The position numbers were made by a program, and so were the translations under genes. Positions 1 through 6,482 of a DNA stretch of 9,280 nt are shown here, piece by piece (the stretch's first letter is position 1; every line of letters begins with the position of its first letter). The stretch comes from Planctomycetota bacterium (GTDB lineage: Bacteria > Planctomycetota > Planctomycetia > Isosphaerales > Isosphaeraceae). Below the pieces are notes generated by a model. That model worked only from the letters and a program-made list of their open reading frames with translations. It was not told the DNA's origin and ran no database searches. The stretch lies in contig JAKBCQ010000050.1 of assembly GCA_021807585.1 (NCBI GenBank), positions 1 to 9,280 on the forward strand, given 5' to 3'.

Positions 1-731
1 GCCAATCAGAACGAGCCGACATCTCAATATTTAACGTATGCTGGTTCTATTTGTAAATCGGCGCCGAAACCGGTAAAATCGAGCCGATTGGGTTTCGGGA
101 GCTTTTCCGGATAGCCTCTAAAATCCATACGCCGGCGACCGCTCTTTCGGATTGTAAGTCCCGTATCCGGTTTTGCTCGATTTTTTTGAGGGGCTTTTCA
201 GAGGATTGAAACGACTTGATTTTAAGGAGTTTTTGATGGAATCGAATTTGCTTTGGCGCCGATTCGTTCGGGTTCGGAGCGTGTCATGATCGAGTGGAAT
301 CGAAAAATCCAAGATCCGCGCCAAATTGAAATTGATCGTTTGGCGATTATCGGTTAAGACAATCGCGACCGGTTCCGCGGCGGATCGCACGCACATTTCG
401 GTGCGATCACGTCGAGACTCCGTCGAACCTTCTCCATAAGGCTTCGACACGCATTCGGCGAATCCCATCCCCTTTCCGCGACCGCTCGGATCGCGTGGAA
501 TTCCGTTTGGGACCGCTCATCCCGGCGACGAAGCGAACCGATCCGGTTTCGAGAACGAGCGCGAGATGCGCTCGGATTCCGTGCGCGACGATTCAAGCGA
601 TCGCGCCGGTCGTGCCGATCATAAGAAGATAAGCGACGGATCGAGGTCTCGAAGATCCCATTTCGGTCGCCGATTCCGATTCGGAATCGTATCGGGTCGA
701 GTCCTTCCCCCCAAAGGACAAGGGAGCGGTT
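1..731. other. Left intergenic region without a convincing gene
   Basis: No open frame here resembles a known protein. A minus-strand frame from 468 to 118 (116 codons) is open but has a basic, Ser/Arg-rich composition typical of chance frames. One plus frame is open from the left edge to a TAG at 112-114 and could be the tail of an upstream gene, but it has no recognisable content. Inverted repeats are present: an 8-bp pair at 64-71 and 91-98, an 8-bp pair at 383-390 and 401-408, and a 19-nt palindrome at 671-689 (listed separately). The first 350 bases are visibly more AT-rich than the coding parts. Confidence 0.6.
671..689. promoter_or_regulatory. Perfect 19-nt palindrome upstream of the surface-protein gene
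   Basis: Two 9-base arms (CGATTCCGA and TCGGAATCG) flank a single central T. The site ends 42 bases before the ATG at 732. It could be an operator for a dimeric regulator or a leader hairpin. The symmetry is seen directly; the function is inference. Confidence 0.4.
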
Positions 732-1967
732 ATGAGCAGGAAGCTAAGGTTTCAGCCGGTCGTGTCGGAACAGCTCGAAGATCGACAGTTGCTGAGCCAA
801 GGACTCGTGGCGCTCGGGCCCCACGAACGACTCGCGCTCATCGATCACGCCGCAAACTCGTCGGCCCAATCGCTTTTCCAGATGGATCGCCGGCTCGCGT
901 TCGAACAGCTCATGCACAATCGTATGAATCACGCCGGCGCCTATCGAGGCGCGGGCCAATTTCATGGACACCCCGGCGGCATGGCCGCGGGTCATCTAAC
1001 AAATCGTCAGGCCCGCATGCTTTGGTTGGAGATGCGCAGGCAAGGCTTGAACCCAAATACATTGGCGTCGAGTCCGAACGTATCGATCGGCGGTCAATCG
1101 ACTTCGCCCGCGACGACTTATCCGACGGGGGTCGCGACATCGTCGAACACGGGTACGACCGCGACGAATCCGAGCTCGCCGGTCGCCGCGTCGAGCACTC
1201 CGATACCGACGACGACTTCGACTTCCACTGGATCGGCGACATCGAACCCCGCGCCGTCGGGTTCGACGACTTCAACCGGAAGCACGACTTCGACTTCAAC
1301 CGGGGCGACTTCATCGCCAATCAATCCTTTATATGGTAATTTCACGCAATCGAGCGTCCTGGCGCTCGAGGGAGCGTTGAGCCAGTTCACCAATTCGTAC
1401 ACGAGCGGGGCGAATCCCGCGCAGGACCAGGCGGCGCTTCAGCAGCTTGAAACGAGCTTGCGAGCGATCTGGCCCGGCCCGACCGTACCGGCCGCGGTGC
1501 TTTCGCCTTCGGACATTCTTGGCGGAGTGATTGGCAAGGGGACGATCGAGCAACTGAAACTCGCGATCAATGCGTTCGCGACGAATTTCACATATGGAGC
1601 GAATCCCGCGCTCGATCGTCAGGCGGTGCAGAATTTTGGTGACTCTCTCGTGGCGATTTCTCAATCAATCCCAGCCCCGACGCAAGCGACGACAACGACG
1701 ACCGCGACGACGACGACATCCACGAGTCCTCCCGCGGGAACCACGATTTCGGGCTCAGGCTCGACGACGAGCACGACGACGGGCTCGGGCTCGGGCTCAG
1801 GTTCGACGACGAGCACAACGACGGGCTCGGGCTCAGGTTCGACGACGAGCACAACGACGGGCTCGGGCTCAAGCGGCTCGGGCTCAAGCGGGTCGGGATC
1901 GAGTTCAACGACGTCGACATCGGGCTCGGGATCGTCGGGAGGTGGAAGCGGATCTCCGACGTCGTGA
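732..1967 (+). CDS. Probable exported Ser/Thr/Gly-rich planctomycete surface protein (LEPR-XLL-like N-terminus)
   Basis: The function is unknown; the protein is probably exported or cell-surface associated. The ATG is preceded by GGGAG with 5-nt spacing. The 411 residues fall into sections. The N-terminus (about 1-24) is basic and carries QLEDRQLLS (residues 14-22), a variant of the LExRxLLS motif that opens many planctomycete extracellular proteins. A helical stretch rich in His and Met follows (about 30-110). Residues 120-196 are a Ser/Thr linker. A compact region at 200-315 contains two ungapped 35-residue copies (212-246 and 275-309) that share FxxxxTxGANPAxD. From about 319 to the end the protein is only Thr, Ser and Gly repeats, a likely flexible or glycosylated tail. 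It has no catalytic motif and no C-terminal anchor that I recognise. A strong terminator follows, so it is probably transcribed alone. Confidence 0.8.
   Translation: MSRKLRFQPVVSEQLEDRQLLSQGLVALGPHERLALIDHAANSSAQSLFQMDRRLAFEQLMHNRMNHAGAYRGAGQFHGHPGGMAAGHLTNRQARMLWLEMRRQGLNPNTLASSPNVSIGGQSTSPATTYPTGVATSSNTGTTATNPSSPVAASSTPIPTTTSTSTGSATSNPAPSGSTTSTGSTTSTSTGATSSPINPLYGNFTQSSVLALEGALSQFTNSYTSGANPAQDQAALQQLETSLRAIWPGPTVPAAVLSPSDILGGVIGKGTIEQLKLAINAFATNFTYGANPALDRQAVQNFGDSLVAISQSIPAPTQATTTTTATTTTSTSPPAGTTISGSGSTTSTTTGSGSGSGSTTSTTTGSGSGSTTSTTTGSGSSGSGSSGSGSSSTTSTSGSGSSGGGSGSPTS
1752..1859 (+). repeat. In-frame tandem repeat encoding GS-rich and TTSTTT blocks
   Basis: Three consecutive copies of a unit reading GS(GS)n followed by TTSTTT, with unit lengths of 10, 14 and 12 residues. 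All repeats are whole multiples of three bases, so changes in copy number would alter tail length without breaking the frame. A more degenerate GSGSS continuation runs on to the stop codon. Confidence 0.85.
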
Positions 1968-2008
1968 TATCATAGAGATAAGCAATGAGTTAAGATTGAA
2001 ATCAAGAG

Positions 2009-2047
2009 AGCCTCGATGCGCGGGATCGCCCGCGGTCGGGGCTTTTT
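2009..2047 (+). terminator. Intrinsic terminator after the surface-protein gene
   Basis: An outer stem AGCCTCG (2009-2015) pairs with CGGGGCT (2037-2043) with one G-T wobble. An inner perfect stem CGCGGG (2019-2024) pairs with CCCGCG (2029-2034) around an ATCG loop. A run of five T (2043-2047) begins at the last base of the stem. It lies about 40 bases after the stop codon at 1965-1967. On the other strand the hairpin is followed by a weak T-rich stretch, so it might also stop transcripts reading out of accD. Confidence 0.85.
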
Positions 2048-2159
2048 CTCCACGATCTCGGAAAGTCGTTTCAGGATAGCCGATATTCAATGGAATAAGT
2101 ATAGCAGCTTGCGATGATAAGTTGATCGATCGCGTCGGTCGCGGCTTTTTGAAACCGCA

Positions 2160-2987
2160 TTACGGAAGAACATAATCAATCAACTGCGCGATCACGCCGC
2201 GAAGGTCGCGGCGGTGGACGATGCGGTCGATGAAGCCGTGTTCGAGCAGGAACTCGCTTGTCTGGAATCCTTCGGGGAGGCGGACCCGCACGGTTTGCTG
2301 GATGACTTTTGGGCCCGCGAAGCCGATTAACGCTTTCGGTTCGGCGACGATAAAATCTCCCAGCGACGCGAAGCTCGCGGCGACTCCTCCCATCGTGGGG
2401 TGTGTGAGGACGCTGATGTACAGACGGCCCGAGGCGTTATGGCGCGCCAGCGCCGCGGAGACCTTCGCCATTTGCATGAGCGAGAAGATCCCCTCGTGCA
2501 TCCTTGCGCCCCCTCCCGATCCCGAGACGATCACGAGGGGTAACGATCGGCGTGTCGCCTCCTCGATTGCGCGTGTCAGCTTTTCGCCGACGACCGATCC
2601 CATGCTTCCCATGATGAAAGAGGAATCGGTTACGCAGAAAACCGTGCGGATACCTTTAATAAATCCTTGGCCGACGATCGCGGCCTCGTTGAGGCCCGTT
2701 TTCTTCTGTTCGGCGGCGATCCGTTCGGGATAAGGACGGCGGTCGTTGAAGCCGAGCGGATCCCCGGGAGTCATCGAAGCGTGCCATTCCTCGAACGTGT
2801 CGGCGTCGAGGAGTTGCTCGATGCGCTGATGCGCCGTGATTGTGAAATGATGATCACATTGCGGGCAAACGTGGAGATTCCGTTCGACGTCTTTGTGATA
2901 CAGCGTGGCCTGGCACGAATCGCACCGCGTCCATACCCCCTCGGGTACCTTCTTCGACGGAAAGTGTTCGTGCCACGATTGAGTCAT
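2160..2987 (-). CDS. accD: Acetyl-CoA carboxylase carboxyltransferase, beta subunit
   Basis: AccD pairs with AccA to move the carboxyl group from biotin-BCCP to acetyl-CoA, giving malonyl-CoA for fatty acid synthesis in the cytoplasm. With the start used here the protein has 275 residues. It begins with the family's zinc ribbon (CDSC at 22-25 and CPQC at 41-44), followed by the carboxyltransferase core with [41 protein letters not shown] and [14 protein letters not shown]. The glycine run before ARM has one more Gly than E. coli AccD as I recall it. The start is uncertain. ATG 2987 gives a family-like N-terminus. ATG 3014 adds nine residues and has a GGGAG about 10 nt upstream. ATG 3089 would overlap the preceding gene by 50 nt. 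It is the last gene of the gap-pgk cluster. No clear terminator of its own is visible. Confidence 0.96.
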   Translation of the reverse strand: MTQSWHEHFPSKKVPEGVWTRCDSCQATLYHKDVERNLHVCPQCDHHFTITAHQRIEQLLDADTFEEWHASMTPGDPLGFNDRRPYPERIAAEQKKTGLNEAAIVGQGFIKGIRTVFCVTDSSFIMGSMGSVVGEKLTRAIEEATRRSLPLVIVSGSGGGARMHEGIFSLMQMAKVSAALARHNASGRLYISVLTHPTMGGVAASFASLGDFIVAEPKALIGFAGPKVIQQTVRVRLPEGFQTSEFLLEHGFIDRIVHRRDLRGVIAQLIDYVLP

Positions 2988-3039
2988 TTTGGTTTCGCCG
3001 CCGATTAACGACATTCCGACTTCACTCCCGCAGCCGCGT

Positions 3040-3633
3040 TCAGCGATCGCCGTTTTTATCCAAATCAAGGGGAACTTCGATTCGTTCACAACGGCAGATC
3101 GGTAATTGATCGTCCAATTGCAACCGCGGTTCGCGTTTGAGGTAGCACGCGACGATCCTGGCCAGCGGTTCGGCGACGACGAGGCCGATCGTTTCGTCTT
3201 TGTGCCGGCGAATCAGCGGCTTGATCGCGGCTTTAACGCGTTCGAATCCCTCGTGGATTGATTCTCCCTGGGGGGGGCAGACCGTCGTCGGATCTTCCAT
3301 CCACTGGCGATACACCTTGGCGTTCCGCCGTTTGATCTCTTCGAGCTGAAGCCCTTGCCACAAACCCTGATCAAGATTCCGCAATTCGACGATTCGTTTG
3401 GGTCTCAACCCGACGGCTTTGCCGATCGTCTCGGCGGTTCTTAGCACGCATTCGCCGGGACCGCAATAGAGAGCCGAAAGATCGCGTCCCGCGAGGAGCT
3501 CCGGGAGGCGCTCGGCCATGCGTTCGGCCTGCTCGATTCCGCGATCGCTCAAGGGGACGTCGAGCACCCCCATGATCCGCTGTTGCTCGTCATAAACGGT
3601 CGCTCCGGAACGAATGAGGACGACCTGAGTCAT
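3040..3633 (-). CDS. Histidine-phosphatase-fold protein with replaced catalytic residues (phosphoglycerate-mutase-like)
   Basis: The 197 residues follow the histidine phosphatase/PGAM plan from end to end: LIRSGAT at 6-12, RIMGxLDxPLS at 19-29, TAETIG at 66-71, LDQGLWQG at 87-94, PPQGES at 120-125 and [11 protein letters not shown] at 151-161. The defining residues are altered. The phospho-acceptor His of RHG is Ser9, the Arg of the SPLxRA motif corresponds to Cys62, WEG is WQG, and the second catalytic His-Gly (usually SHG) is Ala-Glu. It is therefore probably not a working mutase or phosphatase, and a binding or regulatory role is inferred. ATG 3633 is chosen because the protein then begins directly with the first beta strand. 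The frame remains open up to an ATG at 3837 that overlaps the pgk stop, but that extra 68-residue segment is Arg/Ser-rich and unlike the family. No clear ribosome site precedes 3633. Confidence 0.85.
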   Translation of the reverse strand: MTQVVLIRSGATVYDEQQRIMGVLDVPLSDRGIEQAERMAERLPELLAGRDLSALYCGPGECVLRTAETIGKAVGLRPKRIVELRNLDQGLWQGLQLEEIKRRNAKVYRQWMEDPTTVCPPQGESIHEGFERVKAAIKPLIRRHKDETIGLVVAEPLARIVACYLKREPRLQLDDQLPICRCERIEVPLDLDKNGDR

Positions 3634-3833
3634 GTGATATTCGTCGGACCGGCGGAATGCGCCGGAAGCCGGCCTCGATTGGCTCCGCATGCTTTTCCCG
3701 ATCCACAAACGTGGAAAGAAGTTGCGACTGCGGAGCAAGTGTGAAACGGAGCCGTCGAACGGTTTCGAGCGAGCCCGAAACCGCCGCGTCGCGGGGAACA
3801 AACCGCGCGGCGCGACGTCGCGTATCGCCCGCA
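3634..3833 (-). other. 200-nt spacer between pgk and the phosphatase-like gene, rich in stem-loops
   Basis: This gap is unusually long for a spacer inside a gene cluster. It contains a perfect 6-bp hairpin at 3649-3665 (CCGGCG/CGCCGG, 5-nt loop) just before the downstream start. It also has a perfect 8-bp hairpin at 3760-3783 (CGGTTTCG/CGAAACCG, 8-nt loop) and a 12-nt palindrome CGCGACGTCGCG at 3811-3822. None is followed by a T run in the direction of transcription, so they are not classical terminators. RNA processing, stabilisation or an alternative N-terminal coding extension are possible explanations. Confidence 0.45.
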
Positions 3834-5024
3834 TCATAAATCGGGAATGACCTTAAGGGAATTGAAGGTTTTTCCTTCAAGCGATTCCAAAAACGCCCCG
3901 CCCCCCGTCGAAACATGCGCCATCTTATCGGCGAGCCCGAACTGCTCGACCGCCTCGGCGGTTTCTCCCCCGCCGACGACCGTGATCGCATTCGACCGCG
4001 TCATCGCCTGCGCGATCCGCTCGGTTCCATGGCGGAACGGCTCGTCCTCAAATTTGCCCATCGGGCCGTTCCACACGACCGTCCCCGCGGCCGCGATCCG
4101 AGCCGCGTAATCCTCGGCCGTCGCCGGACCGATGTCGATCCCGATCCAGCCCTCGGGAATCTCGTTCCCCGAAACGACCTCGGTCCGCGCGGTCGCGTCA
4201 AGAGTTTGCGCCGTTAAATGATCAATCGGCAATACGAGCTTGTCGCCCGCCTTCTCCAAAAGCTTCCGCGCCTCGTCGAGACGATCCGCCTCGACGCGAC
4301 TCTTCCCCGTCGCGTGTCCTTGCGCTTTCAAAAAAGTATATGTCATCGCCCCGCCGATCAATAAATGATCAACCCTGGGGAGCAAGTTTTCGATCACCAG
4401 AATTTTATCGGAAACTTTGGCGCCCCCCATCAGCGCGATCATCGGCTTTTTCGGCTTGCCCAGCAGAGCGTCGAGGATTTTGAGTTCTTTCTCGACCAAA
4501 AAGCCGATCGCGCGGCGCGAGCGTTCGAACCGCTCGGGAACCGCGACCATCGACGCCTCGTCGCGATGGCACGTGCCGAACGCGTCGTTGACGTAAGCGT
4601 CGGCGAGCCCCGCGAGCTGCGCCGCGAATGTGGGATCGCCTTTCTTCTCGCCCGGATTGAACCGCACGTTCTCAAGCACGACGACGTCGCCGGGCCGAAG
4701 CGACGAACACGCTGCGCGCGCCTCGGCGCCGACCGTGTCGTTCACCTTCTTGACGGGACGTCCCAGAACCGCCTGCAATCGTTCGGCGACGCGATCCATC
4801 TTGAACGGAGCGTCGGTCGCGGCGTCCCCAGTCGGCCTCCCGAGATGGCTGACCAAAATCAGGCTCGCCCCCGCGGCGAGCGCGTGGTTCAACGTCGGTA
4901 ACGCCGCCTTGATCCGACGATCATCCGCGACGGCGCCGTCTTTCTTGAGCGGTACGTTGAAATCGACCCGAATCAGAACCTTCCGCCCTTTAAGGTCGAT
5001 CTCGCGAATCGTTTGCTTCGCCAA
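3834..5024 (-). CDS. pgk: Phosphoglycerate kinase
   Basis: Pgk interconverts 1,3-bisphosphoglycerate plus ADP and 3-phosphoglycerate plus ATP, the step after GAPDH in glycolysis. The 396-residue length is normal. Substrate-domain motifs are RVDFNVPL, SHLGRPTG and LENVRFNPGEKK. The nucleotide domain shows ALMGGAKVSDKI, VWNGPMGKFE and GGGETAEAV followed by STGGGAFLE. The usual Asp of the GGGD motif, a metal-nucleotide contact, is Glu here (codon at 3965-3963, residue 354), a conservative change. The start is taken as TTG 5024, because GGAAGGA lies 8 nt upstream and the protein then begins MAKQTIREIDLKG, as in homologues. An in-frame TTG at 5042 would put that ribosome site inside the gene. It lies 102 nt after gap. 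Confidence 0.96.
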   Translation of the reverse strand: MAKQTIREIDLKGRKVLIRVDFNVPLKKDGAVADDRRIKAALPTLNHALAAGASLILVSHLGRPTGDAATDAPFKMDRVAERLQAVLGRPVKKVNDTVGAEARAACSSLRPGDVVVLENVRFNPGEKKGDPTFAAQLAGLADAYVNDAFGTCHRDEASMVAVPERFERSRRAIGFLVEKELKILDALLGKPKKPMIALMGGAKVSDKILVIENLLPRVDHLLIGGAMTYTFLKAQGHATGKSRVEADRLDEARKLLEKAGDKLVLPIDHLTAQTLDATARTEVVSGNEIPEGWIGIDIGPATAEDYAARIAAAGTVVWNGPMGKFEDEPFRHGTERIAQAMTRSNAITVVGGGETAEAVEQFGLADKMAHVSTGGGAFLESLEGKTFNSLKVIPDL

Positions 5025-5053
5025 GGCGATTGTCCTTCCCAATCCAAGAATCC

Positions 5054-5092
5054 CCCGCGCACGATTCGCCCAAAACGACGGTCGGGCGCGGG
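5054..5092 (-). other. Competing inverted repeats in the gap-pgk spacer
   Basis: A 7-bp pair CCCGCGC (5054-5060) with GCGCGGG (5086-5092) overlaps a second pair CGCCC (5067-5071) with GGGCG (5084-5088). The two helices cannot form at once. The element sits about 30 nt before the pgk start. No T run follows, so it is not an obvious terminator. It may affect the relative expression of gap and pgk; this is inference. Confidence 0.35.
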
Positions 5093-5126
5093 AGTGTTTC
5101 CGTGAACATCTTTAAATGATCAGCAA

Positions 5127-6134
5127 TCAACCAAATTTTGCGATCTTCGCGATAAGATCGGCGGTACGGCACGAGTAGCCCCATTCGTTGTCGTACCATG
5201 AGATCACCTTGACGAGATCCCCCGCCATCACCTGCGTCCAATCCGAGGCGAAGATGCTCGAATGCGAGTTACCGATGATGTCGCTCGAGACGAGCGGATC
5301 GGTCGTGTATTCGAGAATCCCCTTGAGCGGCCCGTCGGCGGCGGCCTTGACCGCGGCGTTGACCTCGTCCTTCGTCACCTGTTTCTTGAGCAGCGCGGTC
5401 AGATCGGTGATGCTTCCGTCGGGAACCGGAACCCGCAACGAGATCCCCGTCAGCTTGCCGTTGAGCTCGGGAATTACCTCGCCGACGGCTTTGGCGGCGC
5501 CCGTCGTCGACGGAATGATGTTCATCGCCGCGGCGCGTGCGCGGTACGGATCGGTGTGAATCTGATCCGCAACGCGTTGATCATTTGTGTAAGCGTGACA
5601 TGTCGTCATCAAACCTTTTTCGATGCCGAACGAGTCGTTGAGCACCTTGGCGAGGGGGGCCAGGCAGTTCGTGGTGCACGAGGCGTTCGAGACGATCCGG
5701 TCGGTCGGCTTGATCGTGTGATCGTTCACACCGATGACGACGACGGCGTCGAGCTTGTCTTTTGGGGGGGCGCTCAGGATAACGCGGTCGGCGCCGGCGT
5801 CGAGGTGCTTTTGCAGGCTTGCGCGGTTGGTGAAGAAGCCGGTCGATTCAAGCGCGACCTGACAGCCGAGCGACTTCCAGGGAAGATTCGCGGGATCTTT
5901 CTCCTGCGTGATCCGCACCGTTTTGCCGTTGACGATCAGCGCGTTCTCCGCGGCTTCGACCGTGCCGGCGAACCGACGATGGACGCTGTCGTACTTGAGC
6001 AGCATCGCCAGATGCTTGGCGTCCGAAAGGTCGTTGATGGCGACGACCTCGAACTCCTCGGGCCGACCCGCCAAGACTCGGAACACGAGTCGACCGATTC
6101 GGCCGAAACCATTGATCCCCACGCGAACCGCCAT
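5127..6134 (-). CDS. gap: Glyceraldehyde-3-phosphate dehydrogenase, type I (phosphorylating)
   Basis: The enzyme oxidises glyceraldehyde-3-phosphate with NAD and phosphate to 1,3-bisphosphoglycerate, the substrate of the Pgk encoded next. It has 335 residues, the usual length. The Rossmann motif [10 protein letters not shown] is at 7-16. Asp35 in VAINDL favours NAD over NADP. The catalytic motif [12 protein letters not shown] places the nucleophile at Cys153, and the partner His is His180 in [10 protein letters not shown]. The C-terminal [11 protein letters not shown] is also family-typical. The ATG at 6134 has AGGAG with 7-nt spacing. A sigma70-like promoter and a leader hairpin lie upstream, suggesting that this is the first gene of the gap-pgk-phosphatase-like-accD unit. 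Confidence 0.97.
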   Translation of the reverse strand: MAVRVGINGFGRIGRLVFRVLAGRPEEFEVVAINDLSDAKHLAMLLKYDSVHRRFAGTVEAAENALIVNGKTVRITQEKDPANLPWKSLGCQVALESTGFFTNRASLQKHLDAGADRVILSAPPKDKLDAVVVIGVNDHTIKPTDRIVSNASCTTNCLAPLAKVLNDSFGIEKGLMTTCHAYTNDQRVADQIHTDPYRARAAAMNIIPSTTGAAKAVGEVIPELNGKLTGISLRVPVPDGSITDLTALLKKQVTKDEVNAAVKAAADGPLKGILEYTTDPLVSSDIIGNSHSSIFASDWTQVMAGDLVKVISWYDNEWGYSCRTADLIAKIAKFG

Positions 6135-6169
6135 GCGTCCACTCCTGATCGCGAAATCATGAAAGACAG

Positions 6170-6196
6170 ACGCCGCCGTCTCGCAAACGGCGGCGT
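6170..6196 (-). promoter_or_regulatory. 10-bp hairpin in the gap mRNA leader
   Basis: The perfect arms ACGCCGCCGT (6170-6179) and ACGGCGGCGT (6187-6196) enclose a 7-nt loop. The hairpin ends 35 nt before the gap ATG and lies inside the leader predicted from the promoter at 6230-6259. It has no following T run. It may protect the mRNA 5' end or act as an attenuator; the sequence does not decide between these. Confidence 0.55.
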
Positions 6197-6229
6197 GCTT
6201 CGTCGAATCACCACCTCCAACGAAACCTC

Positions 6230-6259
6230 ATAATAGATCGACCGTCCCCAAAGTGTCAA
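6230..6259 (-). promoter_or_regulatory. Sigma70-like promoter for gap
   Basis: On the minus strand a perfect -35 box TTGACA (6259-6254) is followed by 18 nt and a -10 box TATTAT (6235-6230), five of six to consensus. Transcription would start near 6223 and give a leader of about 90 nt before the gap ATG. This is the best promoter match I found in the window. Confidence 0.65.
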
Positions 6260-6482
6260 CGAGTCCGACGATTTCAAGACGCGAACGACTCGAACGAGAC
6301 GCCCCTTCATCGGATAATCTAATAAAAATCAGATAGTATATTAATGTATAATGCATCGATATGCCGTCACTCTGAATCGGGGGTTGCTATCGGCTACGGC
6401 GAAGCGGCCTAATCGTTTGCGAAGCCGATCGATAAAAGATCTCCGCGTCGATTCGAAGGGACGATCAAATCGAGGCGATCGT
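6260..6482. other. Spacer between hemW and the gap promoter, with an AT-rich island
   Basis: No gene is supported here. Positions 6313-6352 are strikingly AT-rich in a GC-rich setting and include an imperfect palindrome ATCTAAT (6317-6323)/ATCAGAT (6328-6334). The island is about 60-100 bp upstream of the gap promoter, so it could be a regulator-binding or bent region. No clear terminator for hemW is visible. Confidence 0.4.

Noticed and set aside
64..110. Possible terminator (CCGAAACC/GGTTTCGG) near the left edge
   Set aside because: It has a 19-nt loop and only four T after a gap, and no upstream gene is visible to judge it by.
118..468. 116-codon minus-strand frame in the left region
   Set aside because: Basic Ser/Arg-rich composition, no motif, and the only purine-rich upstream stretch abuts the ATG with poor spacing; it looks like a chance open frame.
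1588..1920. Minus-strand frames across the repeat tail rich in Glu-Pro or Ser-Pro
   Set aside because: They are mirror readings of the T/S/G repeat codons and have no independent support.
2098..2106. Extended -10 box (TGCTATACT) on the minus strand, possibly driving a small RNA ending at the 2009-2043 hairpin
   Set aside because: There is no matching -35 box and the hairpin lacks a good U tract on that strand; too weak to call.
2126..2151. Possible second terminator (CGCG-loop-CGCG then five T) between the surface-protein gene and accD
   Set aside because: The stem is only 4-5 bp and a much stronger terminator lies just upstream.
2988..3089. Longest accD reading from ATG 3089
   Set aside because: It would overlap the preceding gene by 50 nt and adds sequence not seen in AccD proteins; ATG 2987 or 3014 fits better.
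3634..3837. 68-residue N-terminal extension of the phosphatase-like protein from the ATG overlapping the pgk stop
   Set aside because: The family fold begins exactly at ATG 3633, and the extension is Arg/Ser-rich and hairpin-dense; kept only as an alternative.
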